Assembly: GCA_947494095.1 (NCBI GenBank)
Contig: CANLTI010000040.1
Span: 1 to 47,137, forward strand
Direction of reading: 5' to 3'
Source of the DNA: an uncultured Pseudomonadales bacterium
Lineage (GTDB): Bacteria; Pseudomonadota; Gammaproteobacteria; Pseudomonadales; Cellvibrionaceae
Length of the DNA stretch: 47,137 bases
The notes under the pieces are model-generated. The model was not told the DNA's origin. It worked only from the letters and a program-made list of their open reading frames with translations, and did not search any database. The translations under genes were made by a program, and so were the position numbers. Shown here piece after piece: positions 25,168 through 34,199 of this stretch (position 1 is the first letter of the stretch; every line of letters starts with the position of its first letter).

Positions 25168-25377
25168 TAAGGGACGAGGAAAAAATACATTATCCAATAA
25201 TACTTGTTTTCTGCTTCCTCTCCTCGACATTATGCTCCTGCAATGTCTAATAAGGGGCTCCTGCCCCGATGCGTTGCTCAAAGCGTTACATGCCCCGGCA
25301 TGCGCCCCTTCGAGCGCCTTGCCGAGAAAACAGAACTCTACGTCTAATTGGGCAAATTATTATTGCCTCGCCCCTAA
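25168..25377 (+). repeat. MITE-like repeat family 1, copy B (with insertion)
   Basis: A 210-bp relative of copy A. Left end TAAGGGACGAGGAAAAAAT, right end TTATTGCCTCGCCCCTAA. About 45 extra bases at 25224-25270 are absent from copies A and D; they include a hairpin, GACATT-loop-AATGTC with loop TGCTCCTG, which is otherwise characteristic of family 2. It ends 25 bases before motD's stop codon. Confidence 0.8.
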
Positions 25378-25402
25378 GCCGTTACCTCATCGGTCAAGGT
25401 GG

Positions 25403-26239
25403 CTAGTCTTTTGAAAATTTGACACCGCCACCTGATTTTTCTTGAGGCGTTATGCCTTTTTTTTGTAACCGTTGCTGTAAGATATTTTTAGCATCTTGAG
25501 TCGAGCGTACATCGCGATCAACATCCGATGAAGTTAATACTTTTTGTTGCATCAAATCATCAATATGAGAGTCATCGATAGGTTGGCTATTTTTTTTATC
25601 CACATACTCTTGCATAATCAAGGGCTTATCGTTTTGTATTTTTATGACTACCCGTCTATTTTTTTCACGCCCTGAGGCCGAGTCATTATCGGCAATAGGC
25701 GAGTACTCCCCAAAGCCAACGGCCCTAAATCGTCCACCACTAATATGGTCATTGTAATTCACCAAGAAATCTACAACGGCCACTGCTCTAGCACTCGATA
25801 AGGCCCAATTACTGGCATAAAGATCGGTATGAATTGGCTGGTTATCTGTGTGGCCCTCCACCTCAACAACGCCTGTCTGGTCTGCAATCATTGGCGCTAT
25901 TTTTGTCAACTCACGCTTTGCTGTTTGAGTGAGACTGGCACGGCCACTGTCAAATAAAGCCTCGCTCGCAACCGTTACATATAGCCATTGACCTTGCATA
26001 TCTATATTAAAAAACGGGCTATCAAAACTCCATAAGGAATCCGTATTCAATGATGGTGACAAAGGCGATGGCGACATAAAACTCTCTTGCAATGCAGCGA
26101 TAACTTGCTCTTTTTCTTCGGATTCCATAGCACTGATGGCATACATCACAATAAAAAAACCTAATAATAACGTTAGTAAATCAGCATAACTGACTTGCCA
26201 ACGATCAGGCCCTGTTAACTGCTGAGACCGAGACGTCAT
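25403..26239 (-). CDS. motD: Flagellar stator subunit MotD (MotB-like)
   Basis: 278 residues. A short cytoplasmic N-terminus is followed by one membrane span with the proton-path Asp in VSYADLLTLLLGFFIVMYAI, then a plug/linker and an OmpA-like peptidoglycan-binding domain (EVEGHTDNQPI at about 140-150; NWALSSARAVAVVDFL; GFGEYSP; REKNRRVVIKI). It overlaps motC by 4 bases (ATGA). The placement after cheB-motC is that of MotCD in Pseudomonas, where this stator supports swarming and swimming under load. Confidence 0.9.
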   Translation of the reverse strand: MTSRSQQLTGPDRWQVSYADLLTLLLGFFIVMYAISAMESEEKEQVIAALQESFMSPSPLSPSLNTDSLWSFDSPFFNIDMQGQWLYVTVASEALFDSGRASLTQTAKRELTKIAPMIADQTGVVEVEGHTDNQPIHTDLYASNWALSSARAVAVVDFLVNYNDHISGGRFRAVGFGEYSPIADNDSASGREKNRRVVIKIQNDKPLIMQEYVDKKNSQPIDDSHIDDLMQQKVLTSSDVDRDVRSTQDAKNILQQRLQKKGITPQEKSGGGVKFSKD

Positions 26240-26976
26240 AAACAGTAGCCGCTAAGTCTAGCCTCTATGATTTTAGGGTTATCACCTTCGGCAATGGCTG
26301 AAATACCATCAACTAGTAACTGCTGCCATATCGCCACTCTATCGACATGTGCACGCAGTTTATTAGCCACAGGCAAAAAAAATAAATTAGCCACGCCAAC
26401 ACCATAGAGCGTTGCTACAAAGGCAATAGCCAATGCAGGGCCAAGCTCATCAGGGCTACCAAGGTGCCCCATGACATGAATCAAACCAATAACAGCACCT
26501 ATAATACCCACCGTAGGCGCATACCCCCCCATCGATTCAAAAAACCCCGCCGCGTCATTGTCGCGCTGCTTAAGTAGTGCTATATCATTTTCTAATACAT
26601 TTTTTATTTTGGCCGAACAAGTGCCGTCTACAAGCATCTGAAGACCTTTTTTGATAAATATGTTTTTTTCTGATGTAATGACTGTATCTAACCCTAGTAA
26701 CCCTCGCTTTCGAGCTATTTCGGCCCAATTAACCACCTGTTTAACTGTTTTTTTTTGATGTAATTGCGGAGGCTTAATGACCCATACCAATAAAATTAAA
26801 GCGCGCTTGAGAATGTTTTTAGGGGTTTGTAAAATAGCCGCGCCTACGGTACCACCGAGCACAATAATTGCAGCGGGGTAATTAATCAGTAAATGCCAAG
26901 CGCCACCTTCTAAATAATTACCACCAATAACAGCAGCAAAGGCAATAATAATACCAACAACTGTTAGCCCATCCAC
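26236..26976 (-). CDS. motC: Flagellar stator subunit MotC (MotA/PomA-like)
   Basis: 246 residues with four membrane segments and the MotA/TolQ/ExbB core (MGGYAPTVGIIGAVIGLIHV and LGPALAIAFVATLYGVGVAN). The cytoplasmic loop between spans two and three is charged, as needed for contact with FliG. It starts with GTG two bases after cheB's stop and overlaps motD by ATGA, so the three genes are co-translated. Whether it conducts H+ or Na+ cannot be read directly; the MotCD type is usually proton-driven. Confidence 0.9.
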   Translation of the reverse strand: MDGLTVVGIIIAFAAVIGGNYLEGGAWHLLINYPAAIIVLGGTVGAAILQTPKNILKRALILLVWVIKPPQLHQKKTVKQVVNWAEIARKRGLLGLDTVITSEKNIFIKKGLQMLVDGTCSAKIKNVLENDIALLKQRDNDAAGFFESMGGYAPTVGIIGAVIGLIHVMGHLGSPDELGPALAIAFVATLYGVGVANLFFLPVANKLRAHVDRVAIWQQLLVDGISAIAEGDNPKIIEARLSGYCL

Positions 26977-26977
26977 G

Positions 26978-28099
26978 CTACGTCACTCGAGTTAATGCAG
27001 CGCCAATCTCATCAGGCCGCAGAACTTGATCGCATAAGCCCGCATCAGCGACTGCTTTAGGCATTCCATAGACTACGCAACTGGCTTCATTTTGCCCCCA
27101 TAACGTGCCGCCTTTATGCTTTAATATTTTTGCACCTTCGCAACCATCGGCCCCCATACCGGTCAATACAACACCCAAAACACCTGCGCCAAAACAGTTA
27201 GCCGCCGATGCAAAAGCAATATCTAATGAGGGTTTATAGTTCATTCGATCATCGCCTTCGAGTAATTTAATGGCACCGGCCGAATCAAACATACACTGCA
27301 TGCCACCTGGGGCCACTAAAATATTACCGGGAATCAGTTTGTCACCATTTTTTGCTTCAGCCACATTTAAAGCGCACACCCGATTAAGACGTTCGGCCAG
27401 CGCGCGTGTAAAATTAGGTGGCATATGCTGAATAACAACAATTGGCAACGGAAAATCACCCGGCAGAGCATCGAGTACTTGGTGCACAGCAACAGGGCCA
27501 CCCGTCGATGCACCAATCACTAGCATCTTACTTTTTCTGGGCCTATGCGCACGCGATGATAACCTTTTATTCTCGCACTTTGGCACGTCTTGCGGTTCGA
27601 TGACCGTTTCATTATTCGATTTAGGCTTAATATCAGCCTGCACATCAGTATTCACCTGCGGTATAGACTGGACCGGTTCAGAGTCTTGCTTGGCTACATT
27701 AAACTGTTTCGCAAACGATAATAAACGCGAGTGTAACTTTCGCTTTAAATTGGATGAATTTTGCGATATTTCAGAAAAATTTTTAGAAATAAAATCTACG
27801 GCGCCGGCATCCAGTGCATCCAGTGTGATTCTTGCGCCATCATAGGTTAACGATGAAAACATAATGATTGGCACTTTGCGCTCAGCAAGAATCATCTTCA
27901 CTGCTGTCACGCCATCAAGTAATGGCATTTCATAATCCATTGAAATAACATCGGGCTGTAACTCTCGTGCCAGCTCAATAGCCTCTTGGCCATTAGTCGC
28001 AACCCCAATAACATTTAAATCTGGATGTTCGTTGATAATTTCTTTTAATCTATTTTGAAAGAAATTAGAGTCATCGACCACTAGAACATTATAAATCAC
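26978..28099 (-). CDS. cheB: Chemotaxis methylesterase CheB
   Basis: About 373 residues. The N-terminal receiver has the Asp pair in LVVDDSNFF and the phosphorylation Asp in VISMDYEMP. A linker (about 140-185) leads to the methylesterase domain with the catalytic Ser in GASTGGP, His in VIQHMPPNF and Asp in GMGADGCEG. It demethylates or deamidates receptors after phosphorylation by CheA. The start is uncertain: GTG 28099 begins at the usual distance before the receiver; TTG 28111 adds four residues. cheR is not in the window. Confidence 0.92.
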   Translation of the reverse strand: MIYNVLVVDDSNFFQNRLKEIINEHPDLNVIGVATNGQEAIELARELQPDVISMDYEMPLLDGVTAVKMILAERKVPIIMFSSLTYDGARITLDALDAGAVDFISKNFSEISQNSSNLKRKLHSRLLSFAKQFNVAKQDSEPVQSIPQVNTDVQADIKPKSNNETVIEPQDVPKCENKRLSSRAHRPRKSKMLVIGASTGGPVAVHQVLDALPGDFPLPIVVIQHMPPNFTRALAERLNRVCALNVAEAKNGDKLIPGNILVAPGGMQCMFDSAGAIKLLEGDDRMNYKPSLDIAFASAANCFGAGVLGVVLTGMGADGCEGAKILKHKGGTLWGQNEASCVVYGMPKAVADAGLCDQVLRPDEIGAALTRVT

Positions 28100-28134
28100 A
28101 CAAAGGCCCAATTAATTTAAACATTAACAATCAA

Positions 28135-30468
28135 TCACATCACCCCAACATATTTATTTAACATACTAGGCACATCTAAAATTAATGCAATCGTTCCATC
28201 ACCTGTAATCGTTGCGCCCGCCATGCCTGGAGTACCCTGTAACATTTTACCTAAAGGTTTAATAACAACTTCTTCCTGACCTATGAGCTGATCGACAATA
28301 AACCCAACTCTTCGCGTACCAACATTTACAATAACAACATGCCCTTCTTCAGGCTTATCGGCCGATACCGGACCACGAACTAGCCAACGTTTTAAATGAA
28401 AAATAGGAATAGCTTTTTCTCGAATCGTCACACACTCTTGGCCATCTACAACATTAGTTTTACGCAAATCCATATGAAAAATTTCGTTAACGCTCACCAA
28501 TGGCAAGGCAAATGTTTGACGCCCCAACATAATCATCAATGTTGGCATAATCGCAAGCGTTAAAGGCACTTTAATCGCAATACGCGTCCCTTCACCTAAC
28601 TTAGAATCTATATCAATAGAACCATTAAGTTGGGTGATTTTTGTTTTAACCACATCCATGCCGACGCCACGACCACTAACATCAGAAATTTCAGTTTTTG
28701 TTGAAAACCCTGGCGCAAATATCAGGTTAAAGGCTTCAACATCTGATAATCTCGCAGCAGCATCGGCATCGAGTATTCCTTTTTCTACCGCCTTTTCTCG
28801 GAGTTTATTCGGGTCCATACCTCCGCCATCATCAGTAATTGATAATAGAATATGGTCGCCTTCTTGCTCTGCGGCCAAAATCACTTTGCCTAAGCGTGAC
28901 TTACCTTTTTCTTCGCGCGCCGAAGGCAATTCGATGCCGTGGTCAACACTATTGCGAACTAAATGAACCAAGGGGTCAGCAAGCGCTTCGACGAGGTTTT
29001 TATCAAGATCTGTCTCTTCCCCTACCAACTCAAGAACAATTTCTTTTTTTAGGTTGCGCGCAAGGTCGCGAACAACTCGCGGGAAACGACCGAACACTTT
29101 TTTGATCGGTTGCATCCGCGTTTTCATCACTGCTGTTTGCAAATCTGCAGTGACCACATCTAAATTACTGACCGCTTTAGACAACGACTCATCATTGGCA
29201 TCTAGCCCTAAACGCACCAAGCGATTACGCACTAGAACCAGTTCGCCAACCATATTCATAATATCGTCTAACCGTTGAGTATCGACTCTGACGGTGGCTT
29301 CTGCGGCGGGCGCGGCACTGGCGCCCCCTGCTGCTGGGGATGCAGCTGGCTTCGCAGGGCTAATGGCCGCTACATTATTACTATGACTACCGGCCTCTGG
29401 TGATGCTTTAGCACTAGGCACCGCTTTAGGCCCGGCGGGCGCTTTTTTTGCGCTGGATAATACAGCCGCTTTTGGCGCTTGCGTCGCGGGTGTCACCGGC
29501 GCAGGCGCAGATGCCTCACTGGAACTACTAGTGTTGGAGCTGCTGGCATTTGGTGCGACAACAGGGCCTTTACCGGCACCATGGAGTTGATCGAGTAAAT
29601 CCTCGAACTCGCTATCGCTAATTAAATCACCGCCTTTGCTCGCTGCAGTGTTTACAACCGGAGCGGCAGGTTTTTCAGATACTGATGGGCTCTTACCCGA
29701 ACCATGTAGCTGATCTAGTAATGCCTCAAATTCATCCTCAGATATCTCATCGCTCGAGCTGTCGGGGGTTGCACTGGATGCCGCTTTATGGGTATCAGGT
29801 ACAACAGGTGCTACCTCGCCACCGGGTTGCTCAATACCAGGGCCAGAACCCTTACCGTGCAATTGATCCAATAAATCATCAAACTCGTCTTCTGATATCT
29901 CGTTGCTGCTCGGCGATTGCGGAGTATGCGCGCTAGTAGTACTCGCTTCGTCTTTATCAGAGATAGCATCCATGTAGCCTTCATATTGATCATCAGATAA
30001 ATTCAGATGGTCTTTTCCTGTGCTACTTTCAGGTTCGGGTGGCGCGGGAGCAGCTGCTTCAGGGCTATCACTAAGGTCTTCACAAGACACTAAACGCTCT
30101 AATCTAGCGACTAACTCGGCAGGCGGATCAAGTGCTGGGCGGCGTTGCTGTACATCTTCAAATTGAGAGTTCACCGTATCCAACGCTTGCAATACGACAT
30201 CCATCAGTTCAGAGGTTACTGGGCGCTTACCGTTTCTTAAGATATCAAATAAATTTTCTGTGACATGGCAGCACGTCACCATATTATTGAGTTGTAAAAA
30301 TCCGGCTCCGCCTTTAACCGTATGAAACCCACGAAATATAGCATTCAGTAAGTCGCGATCATCAGGTCGCTGCTCGAGTTCGACCAGCTGCTCGGACAGT
30401 TGATCCAATATTTCTCCGGCCTCGACCAAAAAGTCCTGAAGTATCTCTTCATCTTCACCAAAAGACAT
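28135..30468 (-). CDS. cheA: Chemotaxis histidine kinase CheA
   Basis: 777 residues. The HPt domain has the phospho-acceptor His49 in RGFHTVKGGAGFL. A very long Ala/Pro/Ser-rich linker (about 135-400) replaces a recognisable P2 domain. Dimerisation follows (DDIMNMVGELVLVRNRL), then the kinase core with N box RNSVDHGIE, G1 DDGGGMD and G2 SGRGVGMDVV, and a CheW-like regulatory C-terminus. The linker carries three near-identical copies of ISEDEF-LLDQLHGxG at residues 190-206, 241-257 and 282-298, and a weaker fourth at about 157-170. In Vibrio, a CheA linker region binds ParP/ParC, so these may be docking sites. Confidence 0.95.
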   Translation of the reverse strand: MSFGEDEEILQDFLVEAGEILDQLSEQLVELEQRPDDRDLLNAIFRGFHTVKGGAGFLQLNNMVTCCHVTENLFDILRNGKRPVTSELMDVVLQALDTVNSQFEDVQQRRPALDPPAELVARLERLVSCEDLSDSPEAAAPAPPEPESSTGKDHLNLSDDQYEGYMDAISDKDEASTTSAHTPQSPSSNEISEDEFDDLLDQLHGKGSGPGIEQPGGEVAPVVPDTHKAASSATPDSSSDEISEDEFEALLDQLHGSGKSPSVSEKPAAPVVNTAASKGGDLISDSEFEDLLDQLHGAGKGPVVAPNASSSNTSSSSEASAPAPVTPATQAPKAAVLSSAKKAPAGPKAVPSAKASPEAGSHSNNVAAISPAKPAASPAAGGASAAPAAEATVRVDTQRLDDIMNMVGELVLVRNRLVRLGLDANDESLSKAVSNLDVVTADLQTAVMKTRMQPIKKVFGRFPRVVRDLARNLKKEIVLELVGEETDLDKNLVEALADPLVHLVRNSVDHGIELPSAREEKGKSRLGKVILAAEQEGDHILLSITDDGGGMDPNKLREKAVEKGILDADAAARLSDVEAFNLIFAPGFSTKTEISDVSGRGVGMDVVKTKITQLNGSIDIDSKLGEGTRIAIKVPLTLAIMPTLMIMLGRQTFALPLVSVNEIFHMDLRKTNVVDGQECVTIREKAIPIFHLKRWLVRGPVSADKPEEGHVVIVNVGTRRVGFIVDQLIGQEEVVIKPLGKMLQGTPGMAGATITGDGTIALILDVPSMLNKYVGVM

Positions 30469-30477
30469 AGCAGCTCC

Positions 30478-31290
30478 TTAAAACCCTAGGCTTGACAATA
30501 AATCATCAACGTCATCTTGACCATTAACTACATCGTCACGTTGTGCGGCATGAATTTGAGGCCCTTCTGCTTCGCAGGGCGATATTGTTTTTTTCTGGGA
30601 TAATGAGGCATCAATGGGTTTGTCAGTGCTTATACCCGCCACAGCTTCAATCTTGCCTGCGATACGCATGAGATTAACCAGCTCATTTTCAACGTCAGTG
30701 ACTAAACCTATCACTTTTTTAAGTACCTGACCGGTTAAATCTTGGAAGCCTTGCTCTAAAATAATGGCTTGCAAATTTTCATTCAATTCATCAGCACCCA
30801 AGGTCATGCCGAGTAAAAATTCATCAATGCGCGCATACAACTGAGCAAACTCTTCTTTACTCACCTCTCGCCGTCGAAGCCTGTCCCACTCATCCTTTAG
30901 CGTTTTGGCTTCACGACCCAAATTCATGGCGATAGGCGCCGCAGCTTCTACGCGGTCCATCGTTTTTTCAGCGGCATTTTGTGTCATGTTAATTACGTAG
31001 TGTAAGCGATCGGAGGCGTCTCTTATTTCGCTATCACCACCATCGGCATTACCATTAACACCCGGAATATCAGTATCGACATTAAAATTGACAATCGCGC
31101 TATGCAAAGCGCGGGTTAGTTGACCAACAGAATTAAAAAGGTGCTGATCTCGAGAGTCCATAATAGCGCGGATAACGCCAGAGGCGTTCTCGTAATCCTT
31201 TTTTTGTAATTGCTCAACAAGCTGGGCTGAACAGCCCTTTAGCTCATCCAGAAATTGTTCATCGTGATGCCAATTATCCGTTGATTCCAT
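30478..31290 (-). CDS. cheZ: CheY-phosphate phosphatase CheZ
   Basis: 270 residues, mostly a long helical hairpin. The catalytic Gln lies in EQGFQDLTGQVLKKV at about 178-192, and the extreme C-terminus DVDDLLSSLGF is the conserved CheY-binding peptide. Longer than E. coli CheZ (214) because of extra N-terminal and linker residues, as in Pseudomonas. Nine bases upstream of cheA; the cheY-cheZ gap is 169 bases. Confidence 0.93.
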   Translation of the reverse strand: MESTDNWHHDEQFLDELKGCSAQLVEQLQKKDYENASGVIRAIMDSRDQHLFNSVGQLTRALHSAIVNFNVDTDIPGVNGNADGGDSEIRDASDRLHYVINMTQNAAEKTMDRVEAAAPIAMNLGREAKTLKDEWDRLRRREVSKEEFAQLYARIDEFLLGMTLGADELNENLQAIILEQGFQDLTGQVLKKVIGLVTDVENELVNLMRIAGKIEAVAGISTDKPIDASLSQKKTISPCEAEGPQIHAAQRDDVVNGQDDVDDLLSSLGF

Positions 31291-31459
31291 AATAACTCAA
31301 TGCCTCGCAGCGATAGTTCCTCACACACATAGTTAAAATTAAACTGCTAAAACACGTTCATAAACCGCAGCTAATATAATCTCTATGCAACACAGCAAAA
31401 CGCTTGCACTTATTTAATTTATTAGTCAAATGCTTGCATAATGCTTTTACAAGTAGGAA

Positions 31460-31843
31460 CTACCCTACGCGCTCAAAAATCTTGTCTATTTTTTCTTTTA
31501 ATACTTGGGCGGTAAAAGGTTTAACAACATACCCGTTAACTCCCGCCTGAGCAGCTTCAATAATTTGATCTCGCTTAGCTTCTGCGGTCACCATTAATAC
31601 CGGCAGCGAAACCAAACGCTCGTCAGCACGCACTTGCTTTAACAGCTCAATACCTGTCATGCCCGGCATATTCCAATCTGTGACTAAAAAATCGAAATCA
31701 CCACTTTTAAGCATCGGTAATGCTGTTGCTCCATCATCTGCCTCTTGGGTATTTGTAAAGCCCAAATCCCTGAGAAGATTTTTGATGATCCTACGCATTG
31801 TTGAAAAATCATCAACGATTAGGATTTTCATATTCTTATCCAA
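31460..31843 (-). CDS. cheY: Chemotaxis response regulator CheY
   Basis: About 127 residues, a single receiver domain. Acidic pair in [10 protein letters not shown], phospho-acceptor in [11 protein letters not shown], Thr in [10 protein letters not shown] and Lys in VKPFTA, all intact. Phosphorylated CheY binds FliM/FliN at the motor. TTG 31843 is preferred as the start because GGAGG lies 5 bases upstream; the ATG at 31831 would leave that site 17 bases away. The ~300 bases upstream (31844-32143) contain no gene and should hold the cheYZ promoter; I could not see a clear FliA-type box there. Confidence 0.93.
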   Translation of the reverse strand: MDKNMKILIVDDFSTMRRIIKNLLRDLGFTNTQEADDGATALPMLKSGDFDFLVTDWNMPGMTGIELLKQVRADERLVSLPVLMVTAEAKRDQIIEAAQAGVNGYVVKPFTAQVLKEKIDKIFERVG

Positions 31844-32143
31844 TGCAACCTCCAAAATGGTGATTAAGATTAGCGCCTCTATTTTAGCGACTAAGACTAT
31901 TCACATAGCCTAAAAGCTAATAACAGGTACAGCCTTTCTGTCATTTACCACACAATTATTTTTAACTATTTATGTGTTATATCAATACTGATACCCGCGG
32001 ATTTTAAGCGCCGTAAAATCATTGTGCACCAAACGACTACAGCCGTCATTTACACAGCTCGGCAATACTGAAAAACCCATCCTGAGTAACCATAAGTCTA
32101 GCTGGTCAATGGCGGCTAGCCAGTTTTAGCTTTGAATTAAATG

Positions 32144-32389
32144 TAACTATTCAGAGGTACCGACATTGGGTGCTAATGAATCATTGATTAGGCCGCTATA
32201 TAAGCGCTACCGACAGTTTTCTCCTCGACTTTGTGCTCCTGCAAAGTCTAATCTTGCATATCCCTATGCAGGTGTACTGCCTACCCCTTCCTTACCTTTC
32301 CTTCCCTGCAAGGCCCGGCGCTTAAATGCCCAGTAAATAATCCATCAGCACCCTGTTAAGAGGGGGTTTTTGGGGTCGGGGAATAGTTA
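32144..32389 (+). repeat. MITE-like repeat family 2, copy 3
   Basis: A 246-bp element between fliA and cheY. TAACTATTCAGAGGTACC at the left mirrors GGGGAATAGTTA at the right. The left arm (GGTGCTAATGAATCATTG, GCTATATAAGCGCT) matches copy 1's right arm reversed; the right arm (CAAGGCCCGGCGCTT, CCAGTAAATAATCCATCAGC) matches copy 1's left arm reversed. Near the centre, GACTTTG-TGCTCCTG-CAAAGTC (32227-32248) forms a hairpin also met in family 1 copy B. Confidence 0.8.
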
Positions 32390-32444
32390 CAAAATTGTTG
32401 AATAGATCGTGGTTAATAAAACATGACGGTATGATTTACCGCTA

Positions 32445-33161
32445 TTAGCGCTGCCATTGCGCCATACGCGACCGTATACGCAGAGCCGTTTGGCTTAAAA
32501 TTTGACTCACTCGCGATTCGGTTACACCAAGCACTTCACCAATTTCTTTTAAATTCAGTTCTTGCTCGTAATATAAACTTAACACCATTTGTTCACGCTC
32601 TTTAAGGCCTTTAATCACCTCTGCCAAAGCTGTTTTGAGTGCTTGTTTTTGCACCATATCGGCCGGGTTTTGATGCTGTTTCGAGCTATCACTTGTCAGT
32701 ATTTCTTCGCCTTCGTCATCAAAGGTCTCTTCATAACTAAACAGCTTAGTACTGGCACAATCCTGTGCCATAGCATGGTACTCTTCAAGGCTAACGTCTA
32801 AGGCTTCGGCCACTTGAAAGTCGGCGGCATCACTGCCGGTTCGCGCTTCTATTTTAGCAATCGCCTCGTTGATGCGTCGCGCATTGCGATGTACCGACCT
32901 CGGTGCCCAATCGCCTCTGCGCATCTCGTCAACAATTGCACCGCGGATACGGATGCCGGCATAGGTCTCAAAGCCTGCACCTTTATCATCTTGATATTTT
33001 TGTGCCGCTTCTAGTAAACCAATCATACCCGCTTGAATCAGGTCATCGACTTGGACCGAAGCAGGCATACGCGCCACCATATGATAGGCAATACGCTTCA
33101 CAAGATGCGCATAATCCTCAATATGAATTGCGGGCTTAAGCTCTGCTGATGATGGATACAC
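32445..33161 (-). CDS. fliA: Flagellar sigma factor sigma-28, FliA
   Basis: 238 residues with sigma regions 2 (LIQAGMIGLLEAAQKYQD, FETYAGIRIRGAIVDEMRRG), 3 (about 90-150) and 4 (MVLSLYYEQELNLKEIGEVL, GVTESRVSQILSQ). The protein is the RNA polymerase factor for late flagellar, motor and chemotaxis genes and is held by the anti-sigma factor FlgM, which is not in the window. It starts at GTG after AAAGGCC, 9 bases from fleN. Family-2 copy 3 separates it from cheY. Confidence 0.95.
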   Translation of the reverse strand: MYPSSAELKPAIHIEDYAHLVKRIAYHMVARMPASVQVDDLIQAGMIGLLEAAQKYQDDKGAGFETYAGIRIRGAIVDEMRRGDWAPRSVHRNARRINEAIAKIEARTGSDAADFQVAEALDVSLEEYHAMAQDCASTKLFSYEETFDDEGEEILTSDSSKQHQNPADMVQKQALKTALAEVIKGLKEREQMVLSLYYEQELNLKEIGEVLGVTESRVSQILSQTALRIRSRMAQWQR

Positions 33162-33170
33162 AATAGGCCT

Positions 33171-33992
33171 TTAATTTTGCCCGCTAACCGAGAGCAATCG
33201 CTCAAAAAAGAATTCAAGGTGGCCTTTTGCATTGCGCTGGACCGGCAGCTGATCTAAGCGCTGAGCAATCACGCGAATCGCTTGCGCCGCTTTACTACGC
33301 GGAGCATATTCTAATAAGGGTTTACGTGACTGGACGGCTTTGCGCAAATTTTCATCAAAGGGTACGGCGCCAATATAGTGAATTGAGGCATCTAAAAAGC
33401 GCTCACATACGGTATTGAGTTTGTTAAATAGCCTTTGCCCCTCGGCGACACTACGGCACATATTAGCAATAACCCGAAAGCGCATAACGCCATTGTCTTT
33501 GTTTAACACTTTCATTAAGGCATAGGCATCCGTAATCGATGAAGGCTCATCACATACAACAATGACCGCCTCTTGCGCGGCACATACAAAGCTCACCACC
33601 GTATCAGAAATCCCAGCCGCTGTATCAATCAGCAGGACGTCCATTTGGTCACCTAACTCGCTAAAGGCATGAATAATTCCAGCGTGCTCACCGGCAGACA
33701 AAGCCGCCATTTTTTGCACGCCAGAAGAAGCAGGAATAACTTTTAAACCACTAGGACCATGCAACATCACCTGCTGTAAAGTTCGCGCGCCACTGAGCAC
33801 ATCCGCCAGTGTAAATTGCGCTTGCAAACCGAGTAACAGGTCAACATTGGCCAAGCCTAAGTCGGCGTCCATTAATATCACTCGACGACGCATTTGGGCT
33901 AAGGCTATTCCTAAGTTAACAGAAATATTGGTTTTACCCACACCACCTTTGCCACCGGTTATAGCGATAACTTTTACGGGATGACTACTCAT
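33171..33992 (-). CDS. fleN: Flagellar number regulator FleN (FlhG), MinD-like ATPase
   Basis: 273 residues. P-loop TGGKGGVGKTNISVNLG near the N-terminus, MDADLGLANVDLLLGL and LLIDTAAGISDTVV for the nucleotide site, and a C-terminal amphipathic helix region. FleN limits polar flagellar number by acting on the master activator (FleQ in Pseudomonas) and on FlhF. ATG 33992 follows GAAGGATG; a TTG two codons before is less likely. 207 bases separate it from flhF. Confidence 0.93.
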   Translation of the reverse strand: MSSHPVKVIAITGGKGGVGKTNISVNLGIALAQMRRRVILMDADLGLANVDLLLGLQAQFTLADVLSGARTLQQVMLHGPSGLKVIPASSGVQKMAALSAGEHAGIIHAFSELGDQMDVLLIDTAAGISDTVVSFVCAAQEAVIVVCDEPSSITDAYALMKVLNKDNGVMRFRVIANMCRSVAEGQRLFNKLNTVCERFLDASIHYIGAVPFDENLRKAVQSRKPLLEYAPRSKAAQAIRVIAQRLDQLPVQRNAKGHLEFFFERLLSVSGQN

Positions 33993-34199
33993 GAACAATA
34001 CATCCTTCTGTTTAGCTTTTAGTATTTCAGCTATTTAGTATTAACCGATACTGAATAAAGCACACGTTTGATTTGTTATGGTACAACAAATATACACAGC
34101 AATTTATCAAGTATAGAAGCTTTGACTTTTCACGCTTACCATCGGTCTCTTTTATTGACTGCCAAGCGCCATTTTAGCTGGCGCATTACGGGCACCGCG

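Noticed and set aside
31844..32143. FliA-type promoter before cheY
   Set aside because: A promoter is expected here, but no TAAA-N15-GCCGATAA match could be seen on the minus strand.
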